Positions 12,499 through 24,848 are shown, counted from the first letter of the stretch. The stretch is 64,000 nucleotides of DNA from Talinum fruticosum (GCA_021018815.1 JAITYX010000144.1:124001-188000); one strand, 5' to 3'. The notes: a model not told the origin generated them from the letters alone. Made by a program: numbers and translations.

Positions 12499-12657
12499 CC
12501 CGGGAGGGTTTCCACGTATATCCGTATTTATCTCTCTCGAGTCCAATCTAGACTCGGAATTTTCTTTTATAAGTGTTTTGTACAAAAAGTGTTTAAATCT
12601 ATTCATCACTATTTACCCCCTCTATGGTGATTTAGACTCTCTACGAACAAACCTTCA
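12499..12657 (+). repeat. Copia-1 3' LTR, truncated
   Basis: Only the last 160 bp or so of the LTR remain. GGGAGGGTTTCCACGTATAT to AACAAACCTTCA aligns with 7966-8128 of the 5' LTR. The deletion removed the polypurine tract and the first 1.27 kb of this LTR. Confidence 0.75.
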
Positions 12658-13012
12658 CCGAGTCCTTACGTAAGTGGATATCACTAAGACTTGACTTGAG
12701 GAAGTGGAGTTCATTGATGAACATGATAACCGAGTCACAGGGGTTGAATTTGAATGACTCCCAAAGAAATGCTCCAAGTGTGGCAGGAAAAGGGTTAAAA
12801 GAGTATGGAGACCAAAAGTTAGACCCCCAAACCAAACTCTGCAGGCACAAGCCGATCAAGAGGGCGATAAAGAATAGGAAGATCACCCTGTTTCTCATAT
12901 TATTCCAACACAAGTAGTACAACATTCATATGGAGTGGGCCAAGAGAGTTCTTTTGCTATACTAGCCAATGGAGTGGGGGTTGTAGGGCAAAGCAGTGAT
13001 AAAAAACGAAGG
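12658..13012 (+). pseudogene. LINE-1 ORF1, 3' part (zinc-knuckle region)
   Basis: Picks up exactly where the ORF1 text stopped at 6696 (RVLT...). It contains VEFE, then a stop where the family has Trp (TGG to TGA near 12753), then LPKKCSKCG of the CCHC knuckle. The stretch to about 13012 encodes a polar C-terminus with further stops. Its position on the far side of Copia-1 shows the nesting directly. Confidence 0.75.
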
Positions 13013-13020
13013 GAAGGAGA

Positions 13021-14349
13021 ATGGATAGTATTAGAGTTTAGAATGTGAGGGGTATGAATAACCCTCAAAACAAGAAGAAATTTATTTCTTCTTAAAAAAT
13101 AAAGAAATCAAGATGGTTGGGTTATCATAAACAAAGATTAGTAAGCAAAAGGTGGACAAGGTGGCTGGGAAGATTTGTAGCAACTGGAGTTTTGTAACTA
13201 ATGCTACTACTGATCAATGGAGCAGAATCTGGATTATTTGGAGGACTGATTTTTCAGGGTGGATATTTTAAGTGTTTTTTACCTCAGGCAATACATATGG
13301 TGGTGACAACTATCAGTATACAAAGGAGTATACAGAGGAGTTTTTACTTTACTGCTATTTATGTTTCTAATTATTCCAAACTAGTGAAAGAGTCTCTGCA
13401 TGGATGGTGGCAGGGGACTTTAATTGCATTCTACAAGCTAATGAGAGGATTGGAGGGGCTGAACTACAATTCTAAGACATTATAGACTTTCAGAATTGTG
13501 TACAGGACTGCCAATTCCAAAAAATAAAGCATGTGGGACCTTATTATACTTGGACCAATAAGCATGATGTCAGAGATAGAGTTTTCTCTCGTTTGATAGA
13601 GTCTTTATCAATGACCTATGTGTGGAGTACGTCCTTAATGTTGACAGGAGGACTATCTGCTCACTCTTGTCTTTTCATAAGTGACGATCATGTATTGAAG
13701 AGAGGTTACTCATTGAAATTTTATAACATTTCATGTGCTCATGAAGGGTTCTCAACTGTGGTGGCAGACAACTGGAACACACAAGGCAAAGGAACCAAAA
13801 TATTGCTCTTATTAAAAAAACTGAAGTCCACTAATCAAGCCTTAAATAAGCTCCATAGGGAGGAATTCCTTCAGCTAGAAATGAAAGTGGATAGTGCTAG
13901 CAATTAGTTACACAAGATTCAAGCTGAAATTTTTGATGGAAAAAAGGATGATAGTCTATATGAAGCTGAAAAGACAGTAACACTAGCTCTTGATAAGCTG
14001 AAAAAGATTGCAAAGGAACCTTATGTCCAAAAAAGCAAAATTAAGTGGCCGAAAGAGGGGGACTTAAACACAACTTATTTCCATGCAGTGATGAGATCAA
14101 AAACTGTGCAGATCAAGAATTAGTTCTATCCTTACTGAGGAAGGGACTGTTAGCCATGATATGCTAGAAATTGAAGATTGCATGCTTCAGTATTTTCAAA
14201 GTTATTTCTAGGGATTTTGACTGCCAAGGCAAGAAGGGGGACAGTTAGTGGTCAGTTAAGTGGTCTGTTATTCAGTAGGGGAAACGCAAATGCATTACAG
14301 AAGAGCAAAAGCAAGATTTGGTAATGCAGTTTAGTTAGCATAGTATAAC
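13021..14349 (+). pseudogene. LINE-1 ORF2, 5' part (APE-type endonuclease)
   Basis: Opens at ATGGATAGTATTAGAGTT with RV*NVRGMNNP, the start of an L1-type endonuclease; a stop replaces the Trp. Later blocks in shifted frames are AWMVAGDFNCILQANERIGG at about 13400-13460 (the GDFN metal/active-site motif) and YYTWTNKHDVRDRVFSRL at about 13540. The region between endonuclease and RT runs to the MITE junction at 14349 and includes KWPKEGDLNTTYFHAVMRS. Many stops. Confidence 0.75.
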
Positions 14350-14352
14350 TTA

Positions 14353-14670
14353 GGCCCTGTTCCATTTAAATGTTAAGGTTGTAAGGAGTTGTAAGGAGCT
14401 ATAAGCAAACTATAAAGTTAGTTAAAAAAACTGTACACAGCTGTAAGGAGGAAGAGGGTTGTAGTTATAAAGTTAGTTACAAAAAAACTTAGTTAAAAAA
14501 AACTATAAGCAGCTATAAGGAGGGTGAGAGCTCTAAAGTGTTGTAAAAAACTGTAAGGAGCTGTAAAAAGCTGTAAGACTACCAACTGAAGGAGTTGTAA
14601 GGAGGGAGAAAACTTTAAGGTGTTGTAAGAAGTTATACGACTATAAGCTAAAGCTAAATGGAACAGGGCC
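14353..14670 (+). mobile_element. MITE-1, Tourist/PIF-Harbinger type
   Basis: 318 bp with terminal inverted repeats GGCCCTGTTCCATTTA (left) and TAAATGGAACAGGGCC (right). It is flanked by the 3-bp duplication TTA (14350-14352 and 14671-14673). These are the diagnostic signs of PIF/Harbinger-derived Tourist MITEs. The interior consists largely of degenerate repeats of TGTAAGGAGCTGTAAGGAG and has no ORF. It interrupts LINE-1 ORF2. Confidence 0.9.
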
Positions 14671-14673
14671 TTA

Positions 14674-16700
14674 AAGAGGCAATTTGGAGAATAAATTGTA
14701 CAAAAACCCCAACCCTGATGGATATGGAAGTAAATTCTTCCAACAACATTCTTGGGATATTGTTGGAGAAGATATTTGTACTGCCGTGCTTGATTTTTTT
14801 CAACATGAAAAGATCTTGAAGCAAGTGAATGAAACAGCTATTACACTTGTTCCAAAAGTGGGAAATCGTCAAAAGAGTTTCTCATTACAGACCCATTTCT
14901 TGGTGCAATGAGCTTTGTAAATTCATATCCAAAATTATGTGTAAAAGGCTCAACCAAGTACTACATGAACCAAACAGCTTTTGTATCCCCAAAGGCTTAT
15001 TTTTGCATAATGTTATGGCTAGGCTTGATTTGGTTAGGAACTATAGAAGGAAGAATATCTCTCCCAGGCGCATCATAAAAATAGATATTAGGAAAGCATA
15101 TGACGCAATTGATTAAGGCTTTCCTAAAGGAGATGATGTATGGACTTGGTCTTCATGGAAAGTTCATCAATTGGATCCATCAGTGCATCTACACTACATC
15201 ATTTTCCCTCAGCTATAATGGGGATTTACATGGTGATTTCAAGAGTAGTAGAAGACTTAGGCAAGGTACCCCATTTCACCATTGTTGTTTGTGTGCTAGG
15301 TATGGATTACCTATCTAGGCTTTTACAGCAAACCACTGAAGATGCACAATTTCATTTTCACCCAGAATGCAAAGGCTTAAGGTTAAATAATCTTATTTTG
15401 CTGATGATCTACTAGTGTTTTTTGTAAGGCTAATCCTTCCTCGATTTCATGCATAATGAAAGCTATTAAAGAGATTGCTAAGATGTTTAGTCTAGAAGCA
15501 AAATACTATCACTAACAGGCTTTGAAAAAGGACAACTACCAATGAAATACCTTGGTGTTCCCCTAAAGCCAGGTTAGCTAACTGCAAATGACTGAAGTGT
15601 GCTTGCTTCCAAGATTACTACCAGAATTAAAGGATAGAGGGGTTAAAAAGTTGAGTTATGCAGGCAGAGTACAACTAGTAAACTTTGTATTATTGGGCAT
15701 GCACACTTATTGGAGTTCCACTTTATTCTACCAATTACAGTCATTAAAGAGGTGGAAAAATATGTAGAAACTACCTATGGAGTGGGGAGGAAGGGAAGAA
15801 AAGGTGCGATTTTGTGTCTTGGGATTAAATGTGTAGGCTAAAACAGGAAGCTAGTATTGGCATTAGGAGGTGTGGTGATTGGAACAAGGCAATGATTGCA
15901 AAAAGTTAGCAGAAAATCCAGAAAATCTTTGGTTGAAATGGGTTCAAGTATTTATATTAAAGAGGGTGATTGGAAACAATCAGCTACACACAACAACACT
16001 GGGCTAGTTGGTACTTTAAGAAATTGACGCATCTCAGGAAATACATCAGCATGTGGTATGACAGCCAGGGGAAGCATTGGACAATTCTAAGAAATGGTAA
16101 ATTCAATGTCAATTTAGCTTATAAAGCCATTCAAGTGCCAATACAAGCACTGGCTGGTGAAAATTTGTACTGCAGAAGTCCAACATCCCCAAACACTCCT
16201 TTTGCCTTTTGCCTATTGTTGGTATTGAAAAGGAGAAAGGACAAGCTTAGCAAATGGCACACCCTACCTGACAAAGTACACAGCGAAGCAATTCAGAGTG
16301 GAAATTGGATTGGAATAATTGGATAGTAGGCACTTGTATTTCTCAGTTTTTCTCAATCCAAATTGGCAGTGTTAGCACCTCTATTTGCTGGTATACACAA
16401 TCTGGTAGAAAAGGAAGCTTAGGAAATTCCAACAAAAGCTGCTCTGAAACAAAAGCAAGCAGCTCAGCTGGTGCAGCATATTAGGTGGATGCTCAGGTGC
16501 CAATTACTGACTAACGAACATGTTTATAGAGCTTGGGTTGATAAATTGTGATTAACTGTTCTACCTTTTGGGTATGCTCAAAGCAAATTGGTGTACATAA
16601 ATTGCTTGGTTCAATGGTGAAGAGACTACCTTTTCCCAAAAAACAATTAGGAACCCAATGGCTCAACCTGGCTAGACATACTGCTTGACTTGACGTACCC
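14674..16700 (+). pseudogene. LINE-1 ORF2, 3' part (reverse transcriptase and C-terminus)
   Basis: RT blocks in order: SHYRPISWCNELCKFISKIM at about 14880-14940, RIIKIDIRKAYDAID at about 15070-15113, then GLHGKFINWIHQCI near 15145. SRRLRQGTPF follows near 15255. The catalytic FADD motif is at 15397-15408, reached only through a frameshift. A zf-RVT-like C-terminal segment is seen to about 16550. Multiple frameshifts and stops mean it is inactive. Confidence 0.8.
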
Positions 16701-18241
16701 ATTTCCTACGTTTTCCTTCTTCGGAAAGGAAAAAAGAAAAGACCAACTAGCTGAGTTAGAATTGGCCTAGTTAGGCCAATTAGTTCACTTTCTAGCCTTA
16801 TCGGCCGTAACAAGTTTGCCTCATGTACCCAAGCCAATTAAGCCTTTTCAGGGACTCGAATCTATGCAAGTGCTAGCTCTGGCCATTGGCATCAACACCC
16901 TTTCACCAAATCATTCAACAATCTAGGTGCACATAATGAGAAGAGAGTCACCCGACCCCAGAAATGAGAAACAAACGTGAAAGGTTACTATGATGACTTC
17001 TGCAGGTAAATCTTTCATTGACAAGATGGTGTTATTATGGCTACTGGTGATTCCTAAGATGCCAAATTCTGTCATATTCCTTGAAACATTTTGCCTTGAC
17101 TTGGCAAACTTACCTGAGATGCAAAAACCCTAAATGAATGACTCATATCCATACCTAACCCGACACTCGAAGTAGGATCACCAAAAGTAAACCCAAAACC
17201 CGAATTGATCTAAACCAAACTGAATCTAATCCAATCATTACTACAAGCTTATTAGACCAAACATTAATAAACTCGAAATCGACTCGAACTGAAAATCACT
17301 TGACATGAATGTCATTGACTCGAAACATTGTCCGATCTAAACCTAACCCAACCCAGATCTGAAGTGAATGACCCATTTTCTAGGTTTATATTTTGCCATG
17401 TACTCCTCATGGATGCCATTTTCATAATCGCACTTCCACTTTCACAGGATAGTGCCAACTCCAACTGCTAAAATTACAATTGCAATTGTCTCGAAAATCA
17501 AAAACGCAAAATCTGTTGCGTGCATGAGTCCGCAACATCCATTGACCCTAGAAAGGCATTAGCCTCCATCATTCAATCTTGTGAACATAAATACTGGGAC
17601 GGAGCTCAATCTTTTGAATTTCATCAGCATGTCATTTTTCGCTAAGCACAATTGAGGTTCCAGAAGAAAGCAGAGACACAGGACAAGAGCTAGAAGCAAG
17701 TATTTTCATGTCTATCTAAGAAAGTTAGATTGCCTGATGTGCAACAACCTCTAACCTAAAATGTGTGCCATCAAAAGGTCCAAAATGGATCTGAAAAGGT
17801 CAAAATATATAGCTTCTGTATGGCATGTCGGTCCAAGGAATATGCAGGAAGGATAACTACCAAGCCTCAAATGTAACAGAATTCAAATGGAGTTATATCC
17901 ATTATCCATACGGAAGGTCTTGAAGACTAAATGATAGATGTATCATCAACAATCTAATAAGATTAGGTGGAAAAGATAATTGTTTCGTTCTACATTCAGC
18001 ATAGAATCTGCCTAGACAAAAGAAACAGTATCTACAAATAGAGAAATCCAAACATATTACCTACAGGCTACAGCATAAATGCCAAATCAACTAGATTTTT
18101 CGTTTTTCTTCTTTTTCTTTGGGGCAGGGTTCATTGTGAAAACAAAATGATTGGTCTTTATAATATCAGAGACTCTTCTACAATTATTCTACATATGCAG
18201 CAACATGAAACTTGATAAGCACACGAAGTCAAGGAAATGAT
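16701..18241. other. Intergenic region between LINE-1 and the dehydratase gene
   Basis: No gene recognised. The stretch at about 17150-17370 is compositionally odd, made of repeated AACCCGA/CTCGAA-like words (ACCCGACACTCGAAG, AACTCGAAATCGACTCG), and may be an old repeat. It should contain the 3' untranslated region and poly(A) site of the minus-strand dehydratase gene just below 18242, but no signal was assigned. Confidence 0.45.
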
Positions 18242-21200
18242 TCACTTGCTAGGCTTAGTCCTCATAAGGTGTGCAACATCAAGTCCATTGATTTTTGCAG
18301 CAAGTATGAAGTCATTTTCTGTAAGCCCACCTGCACATCACACATCATATCAAATTCAACTCCCAGTTGCTAATGCATGCAACATAGTTTCACATAACAC
18401 TTTACATCCAAATTACAGAAATTTGCTGGTGGAGCACAAATTAGAAAATTATGGAAAAAAAAAGAGAACGCAGTTTAGAGGTGGGCCAAAGTCTATCATA
18501 CTACATATAGTTCCCATGAATGCTTATAGTCATTCAACTTCTCATCGTACACAATCTACATGTCATAACGTCAATTGGGAAAAGTGCACTGCGACAAATT
18601 AGAGCAACAGAGTAGTTAACCATGTCCTGTACTGTGATTTAGTACCTGGGCAATTCGTCTCCCATGGCTCGTACTTTCCTATTTTGCCTTTGGATAACCT
18701 TCTAGTACAAGGTCAATGCCTTACCAACTACACATCCTATAGCACATTGGGCACTCTCTTTGTTTCCATATACAATGAAAATGACAAATTAATGTGAGAT
18801 GCCATTTTTGGTAAGAAAGGTTGGAAGATGCACAAGTGGTTATGTGCATTAGGTTAAAACAATATAAAAGCGAAGATGGTTCCATTGGTGATAAATGGGT
18901 AAGTCTTGAACCATTATATCAAATTTGGACATAAAACATTCTATGTTGACGGCAAGGCCATATTCTAAGCGCTTAACATAGAAAAACATGGCATCGAAGT
19001 CCTCAAATTTTTGTTTTTCTTTGTCAGAAGTAGATGGCAAACTGAACTCCATCTTTCTCATAAATCTCATTGCCCAATGTACATCGCCACCAACAACAAC
19101 CCGTTTAGGTCCAGCCTCAGAGCGATTTGAGGAGATCCAATGCAGGCTGCCTCAGCCCTAGAAGCAAAGACATTTATTCAAACAGACCAACAAAAACGCT
19201 ACAGAAAACATTTATGATGGTTCAAAACATTTTGTAAAGAACTTGTTAGAATGTAGTATCATTAGATAACAATAAAAAGTATGTTACTTGGCGCAAAGGA
19301 GTGGAGGAAACACATTAGAAAATAACCAGTAGCAAACAAATGTAACTAGCAACTAAGAAGTAAAACCCATCTTACAAGTCAAAGACAACAACGTATGTTA
19401 AGAGTCTAGAGGCCAAATTGTGATTTGTGACCCTAACCCTCAACCTTAAGAAACTCCTGTCCCCAAATATATTGTTCCTGCAATATATGGGTGAATAAAT
19501 CTCTGTTTCCGTCTCCCAGTGGTTCTCAGAGTCTCAGGCTTTAAGGATTATATCATCTTGCACTTTTCCCATACTTGTAAATGAAATCTCCCATGCTAAG
19601 CAATATGAGATGCAGCTAATATAGCAAAGATGGCTTTCAAAGATTCAGCTTGCCTATTAGGAAAAGAGGGGTCCAGACCTAGGGCCTGTTTGTTAGAGCA
19701 ATTTCAAGGAGCATTGTGGAGCAAGTAGCATTTTGTAACGGGTTCAAGCATTTAGAAGCAAATTGTGTAGCATTTAGCATTTTGGAGCAAGTTGGAACAT
19801 TTTAGAACATTTTGGAAGCTTTGGGTAACAATTAGCATTTTTTGCAGGTTGGAGTATTTTGAAATAGATTGGAGCATTTTGGAGCAGGTAGCATTTCATA
19901 ACAGTGTGAAAATGCCCTAACGAGCAGGCCCTTAAGCATTATCTGGGAAATACTATGGCTTGGATTATGAGGACAAGATATTACCTAGGGGACATTTCTT
20001 AAAGGTGAAAGTCGAATATAAGGCCAGATTTATTATTTATTCAAAAAAATGAACCATGCCAGCTAGGAAGGTGAGATCCCCCATGTTGGAGGAAATCAAG
20101 GATTTCCTTGTCACAGATTTAATTAGGTGGGATAGTGACCATACAACATGGGATGATGATATGTTGAAGAATTATTCATGCAGGAGGATGGATCATAAAT
20201 ATGGACTTTCTTTCTGAAGGAGAAGCCAAATGCTAAAGCATGATTCTTTAATGCAGATTTCTTCTAGTTAAGATTCTTTTAAAAAAATGTTGTACCTTCT
20301 CTTTGTGATCAGGCAAATACATGCTCATGTATGCAATCATAAATTTGTACGTCACTAATAAGGATCACTTTGTGACACTTACCAATGGCATGTGTCCATA
20401 TTTCAATCGTCACATTATTCCAACCCACAAGATGGAGATCTGGATGGTGACCTGCAGTAACCAAAGAAAAATTTTTCACCAAAAAGAAAAAACAGAAAGC
20501 AACCACGTTAAACTTAAGCTCAAGTTTATGCATGCATCATAGTACTACATCTGTGGTTGCTTCTGCTTGTATCCTTTTATCTATAAATATTGCCACTACT
20601 ATCAGGAAATTTTTGCAATCCTTGGTCACAAGTCTGCAATCAGTCAAGACACTTGCATTGATTTTTAATTATTTCTTTGGTTACAACATATGTTACTCAA
20701 CTCTTCATTTTGCTTCAAGTACCCGTGTTGGACACTTGATGCTTGGACATGATTACACTCTGACTCTTCATTTTGGAACAAAAATGTACAAAATCTCTTT
20801 CAGAAAATTGTGGAGTTTGACAAGGCATATATGTAGGCACTAAACACTTCATCATAGATATGACCAACTTCGGGTAACAGAGGTTACAACTCCTTATAAA
20901 AAAATTAATAAAGGAGGAACAAAATGAGTGTACCTTCTGTCTCTGCAACATTAGCAACAGCTTGAAAGAATTCTAGACCTTTAGTAAATGACTTCAATTT
21001 CCATGATTGGCTTAGCTTCAGTTTACCTCCTTCATTTACAAGAGTCCAACCAGGGACCTGAATACATATGACAAACATGCAAGTTTCAGTATATTTGCAT
21101 GAAATTCCTCCAATGAATTGCTGAGGACTTTTGTTACTCGGACTTTTCATACACTCAAGTACAATGTCAGGTACTCAGCACTCAAATCGCAGTATGGATG

Positions 21201-21593
21201 CTTGACCATTCAAGTTAAACTAGAAAAGACAATTTTCAAAAAGAATGTCAGCATCTAACATGGGTACTTGTATATATTGCATCTATGCTGGATACTTAAA
21301 CAGAAAAGAGTATGCAAATAGGTTTACTTGGTGGCATTCATAAAATAGGTTTGCATACCACAATTTAGAACAACGAAATGAGGTTTTATTTGCACCCTTC
21401 TGTTAAAGAAAAGATGCTTTCCAGTTTACAATATTTTTGTTTTCTATTAAAACACACACACATAGAACAGACGGCAGAGAGAAGCACAAGATCAACTGAA
21501 CACAAACCTTGGAAATTAGCTCATTCGCTAACCCTTCGCCCATAGCCCGTAAGTCCTTTGAGTTACAAGGCACACATTTCTTTGCTGCCAGGT
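18242..21593 (-). CDS. Pterin-4a-carbinolamine dehydratase (PCD/DCoH), four 3' exons
   Basis: Exons on the minus strand: 21508-21593, 20934-21057, 20383-20451 and 18242-18330 (stop TGA at 18242-18244). All introns are GT-AG and all phases join correctly. The spliced protein reads DLAAKKCVPCNSKDLRAM, then VPGW...FTKGLEFFQAVANVAE, then GHHPDLHLVGWNNVTIEI, WTHAIGGLTENDFILAAKIN and the end MRTKPSK. The HHPDLHLVGWNNV block with its paired histidines and the WTHAIGGLT block are the signature and active-site region of PCD. The enzyme dehydrates 4a-hydroxy-tetrahydropterin to recycle the cofactor. The KKCVPC N-terminal extension matches the plant mitochondrial form (Arabidopsis At1g29810, from memory). 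Upstream exon(s) are uncertain. An in-frame ATG at 21673-21675 reading through the preceding intron could give a short form, but this is speculative. The last intron is 2.05 kb and holds MITE-2. Confidence 0.9.
19682..19931 (+). mobile_element. MITE-2, Harbinger-like, in the last intron of the dehydratase gene
   Basis: 250 bp with inverted ends GGGCCTGTTTGTTAG and CTAACGAGCAGGCCC, flanked by CTA (left) and TTA (right), close to a TWA-type duplication. The interior is a degenerate series of GGAGCATTTTG-like words. There is no ORF. Its TIR differs from that of MITE-1, so it belongs to another family of the same general type. Confidence 0.75.
20692..20878 (+). repeat. Dispersed GTTACT...GTAAC repeat, copy B
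   Basis: Begins GTTACTCAACTCTTCATTTT and ends CTTCGGGTAACAG. It contains the words AAGTACCCGTGTTGGACACT and a second internal CTCTTCATTTTGGA. It sits in the intron between the two central dehydratase exons, 56 bp from the exon ending at 20934. Confidence 0.5.
21133..21310 (+). repeat. Dispersed repeat, copy C (degenerate)
   Basis: Begins GTTACTCGGACTTTTCAT and has the words CTCAAGTACAATGTC and AACATGGGTACTTG. The right end is not clear. It lies within the intron between dehydratase exons 20934-21057 and 21508-21593. Confidence 0.4.
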
Positions 21594-23570
21594 CTGTACA
21601 CAACATCACTAATGAGAAGGTAGGAAAAGCACTTGTCCTTAACGATAACCAGTAAATATTAAATGAAGAGGACATCGTATATTTTTAAAGCAAGTAAACT
21701 GGAAAACTGGTGCAGTTTATGATTGGCTGATTCATAAACGTTAACATCAAACACTAGAAGAAACACTTAAAAAGGTAAAATGTGAAAGGGGTGAACAAAG
21801 ATATAGTTCAGAACGCTATGACATCTGACCATTCTTGGCAGAATAAAAATGAAACTGCACAGAGCCATATTTAGCACTCCTTTCAATAGGGAATTAAAAA
21901 AGTTCCAGAACCTGTCATTTGTCAAATGTTTTCAGGATATACATAGTTGAATTTGAATAATCGAACCAGTTAAATTATGTTGATTAGTAGTACAGAACTC
22001 AATAAATGCAACTCAAATATCACGATGGAACAAGGTCTCCACATCTCTTTCTAACAAGTCATCTCTCTCTATGTCTTAGAACCCATTTTATGGCATTATC
22101 TTAATGAAACACCAAAAACTGGACGCACCTGTGGCACAACAGAAGGTCCTAAAATCATGAAGAATCTTTCTAGATTTGGAAAATTCCACATGGTTCTGTA
22201 ACATTCCATTGAATCGAGGACTTGAGCTGTATTAAATAGAAAAAAATGCTATCTTACACCACAACCCCAGAGACAGGAAGATTTAAGCAAACAGAACTTA
22301 GAAAGGTAATGAAAGCATAGAAAAAACTAAATTTATTTCATTCATGATAAACACTATATATATATATTTATATATATATATATATTATTAAAATACACGT
22401 GCTACTTAATACTTATCAGGATCCACTATCTAAGATCATACAACATAGCATGGATAAATAGCTAAAACAAACTGAAATATTGCAATGCTTTGTAGTTGGC
22501 CAATTAATAATGCACAACAAGCTGATGTTTCAACAACTACACTCATTAATGACATAGCCAACTAGTTACAAAACAGAAATAGTAATACACGCCAACTATT
22601 ATTTCCAATTTGTGTAAGGCTAAGAAAGCCAATTTTGGGCAATTTTTTCAGCTTAGAATCTAGAGGACTAAAGCGAAATGCCTCCATAGCCCTCAGATTC
22701 CTTTTCATAGATTAGTACACAATTAGAACTTTTAGATCTAGAGTTTAACAAAATCAACCTCGTACTTGCAATTTAGGGGTAAGATTGCTTCATTAGACTC
22801 CTCCACATCCCGCCTACGCAGGACTCTCAGGTTATGGATTAGATTTTTCGGCTATTTCCAACAATGACTATGTGCTTAATCCCATGGAACTCGCCACGTC
22901 ATCATATTTATGCGTGAAGGAAGTTCATCACAATACTCCAGTCCACAAATTTCAATCTTACTATAGAGAATTCTATCAAATCTAACAAATCGACTGCACA
23001 AACTCAAATATTGAAATCCAGAAATACATCTGCTCCCATGGCTACAATAACTGATGTATTGAGAATATTATCATATAATGGAAAACAAAATCTTGAATAA
23101 AACTCCTTTCCCACATACATAAGAGTATTTGTTCCCTGACGCAGGTACAAGTAAACAACTAGCTCTTATGGCCCCAATTTAGTTGAAGCATGCTTACATA
23201 GACTCACTATTGTTGGCCAACAGCCTATGTAGGCATACCAAAGGTCATCAAAATCCTATGTAGTTTGGATGTATGCGGAGTAGGCGGACCACAGAGATTT
23301 GGTTTGGATCAAGAATCTAAGATTGCATTTAGCAAAGACATTAAGAAGGATAAAGGAAGTTGGAAAACTTCTCCTTAGTGTCATTACCACATTAATAGCA
23401 CACTTCATTTTTCCCTGAGTCGAAAAGGAATGTAGAAGGCAAGTATCCTGTAAAACAATCTTAGCTTAGGGTAGAAGACAGGGATTAGAATTTAGTGTGC
23501 AAAAAAAAAAGCCCAGATTTGGGATTTTTACTATAATTATCAAGTTGCAAAATAAGCCTCAAAAGATATC

Positions 23571-23739
23571 TTACTTTGACTCTTCATTTGGCCTCAGGTA
23601 CCCTCTAACACTTTGAATCAAACATGGTATCGACACTTGTTCATGTTGAACGAAACATGTAAAATTTTCTTTAGAAAATTACTAAGTCTATGTCGAACAC
23701 TTTGACACTTCAACATGGGTATGGCCTAGTTTGAGTAAC
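23571..23739 (+). repeat. Dispersed repeat, copy D
   Basis: Begins TTACTTTGACTCTTCATTTG and ends CTAGTTTGAGTAACATAG, sharing both ends with copy A and the AAAATTTTCTTTAGAAAATT core with copies B and C. Confidence 0.55.
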
Positions 23740-24780
23740 ATAGCTTGACAGTACACATTGCCAAAATGGCAATTTATAAGAGGAAATTTGTGTGCTTTAA
23801 GCTAAAGAATATGTAGTTCTTATAAATTAAAATAAAGTACACCTATAGTTAAAATACCTGTACAGTATAATACAAGCTCCTAGAAATGATATGATGAGTT
23901 TGATAGCGTCTACATAACCCATGGCTTCACAGTTGTTTAAATGGATATACTTACAGAAAACCATGTAAGTGATGTATTATTGTTTGCTCATATATATATG
24001 ACATGGTTATTGCTAATTTTTGGTACAAATGTGGATTGTTGAATGATAACATAAATCTTTGTTTCTGTTAATTTGACATGGGAGAAGGAAAAAGTAGTGT
24101 TATTTTGGGAGTTTCAAGCACCCAAACTGAAAAGGGCTTGATGCTTAACCAATACCGTTCATTACATGGCATGAAAAATAAGAATTTTTTAGAAAGTTTG
24201 ACTGCAATCTATATTTCTACTATGAATGATAATCCATTAAATTAAAGGAACATAAGGTATTGCAATTTGTCAGTCTACTTATTTCAAATTTTTGGCAGTT
24301 GGGTCAGGTTATTGAATTACACTCAACTTATATTGCCATTGTTATGTGTAGATTAGTCAAATCTACACATTTTCCTAACAAGAACCGTTGGAATGCCCTC
24401 GACAGAATGTTGAAACTTTGAAATATTCAAAATGAAACTATTGATTTTGGCATTTTATAAAGTGGATTTCCGGTTGTAGATGAAGGATAGAGTGAAGTTA
24501 ACTAGATTTCAGACTCATGAGAAACTAAATTAGCTAGTGGATACGTAGATACTTTAGGCACAATGATCGCTTCTTATAGAGCAACTGAATAAGCTATAAT
24601 TGCTTGAACCACCGTGGAATATGAGGCTACTGTCTAGGAAACATCAAGTGTTCAAGTTCAAGCTAAGGTCCAAGAGATTTTCCCAGAGCTATTCCTTTAC
24701 AAATGAAACCTAACTCCGTCAATGCAATGTGATACACAAGCTACCATAGCAAGAGCAATCAACAAAGGTGAAGATATATA

Positions 24781-24781
<1 letters not shown>

Positions 24782-24845
<64 letters not shown>
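24782..24845. repeat. Compound microsatellite (CA)n(TA)n
   Basis: About 17 CA units followed directly by about 15 TA units. Confidence 0.95.

Positions 24846-24848
<3 letters not shown>

Larger units (their letters stand above)
6697..12657 (+). mobile_element. Copia-1: Ty1/Copia LTR retrotransposon inserted in LINE-1 ORF1
   Basis: The left end TGAAGACTCGGG at 6697 matches the start of the Copia-2 LTR. The right end ...AACAAACCTTCA at 12657 matches the end of the same LTR. The flanks are CCGGA on the left (6692-6696) and CCGAG on the right (12658-12662), a 5-bp target duplication that has decayed by two bases. Order inside: LTR, primer-binding site, gag, protease, integrase, a gap where RT and RNase H should be, the 3' noncoding/extra-ORF region, and a truncated 3' LTR. 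It is a dead copy. Confidence 0.85.
5700..16700 (+). mobile_element. LINE-1: L1-type non-LTR retrotransposon, split by two insertions
   Basis: ORF1 is in two parts (5700-6696 and 12658-13012) and ORF2 in two parts (13021-14349 and 14674-16700). Reading across the Copia-1 insertion, the ORF1 protein continues in the right order (...DRLNYA, then RVLT and the zinc-knuckle region). This shows that the Copia element entered an existing LINE. ORF2 is likewise continuous across MITE-1. All parts carry stops and frameshifts. The 5' end, poly(A) tail and target duplication could not be fixed; the right limit near 16700 is approximate. Confidence 0.8.

Noticed and set aside
18849..19070. 73-codon minus-strand ORF within the last dehydratase intron (EFSLPSTSDKEKQKFEDFDA)
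   Set aside because: The composition is somewhat protein-like and it may be a fragment of a captured exon, but I recognise no family and it has no splice context; not listed as a gene.
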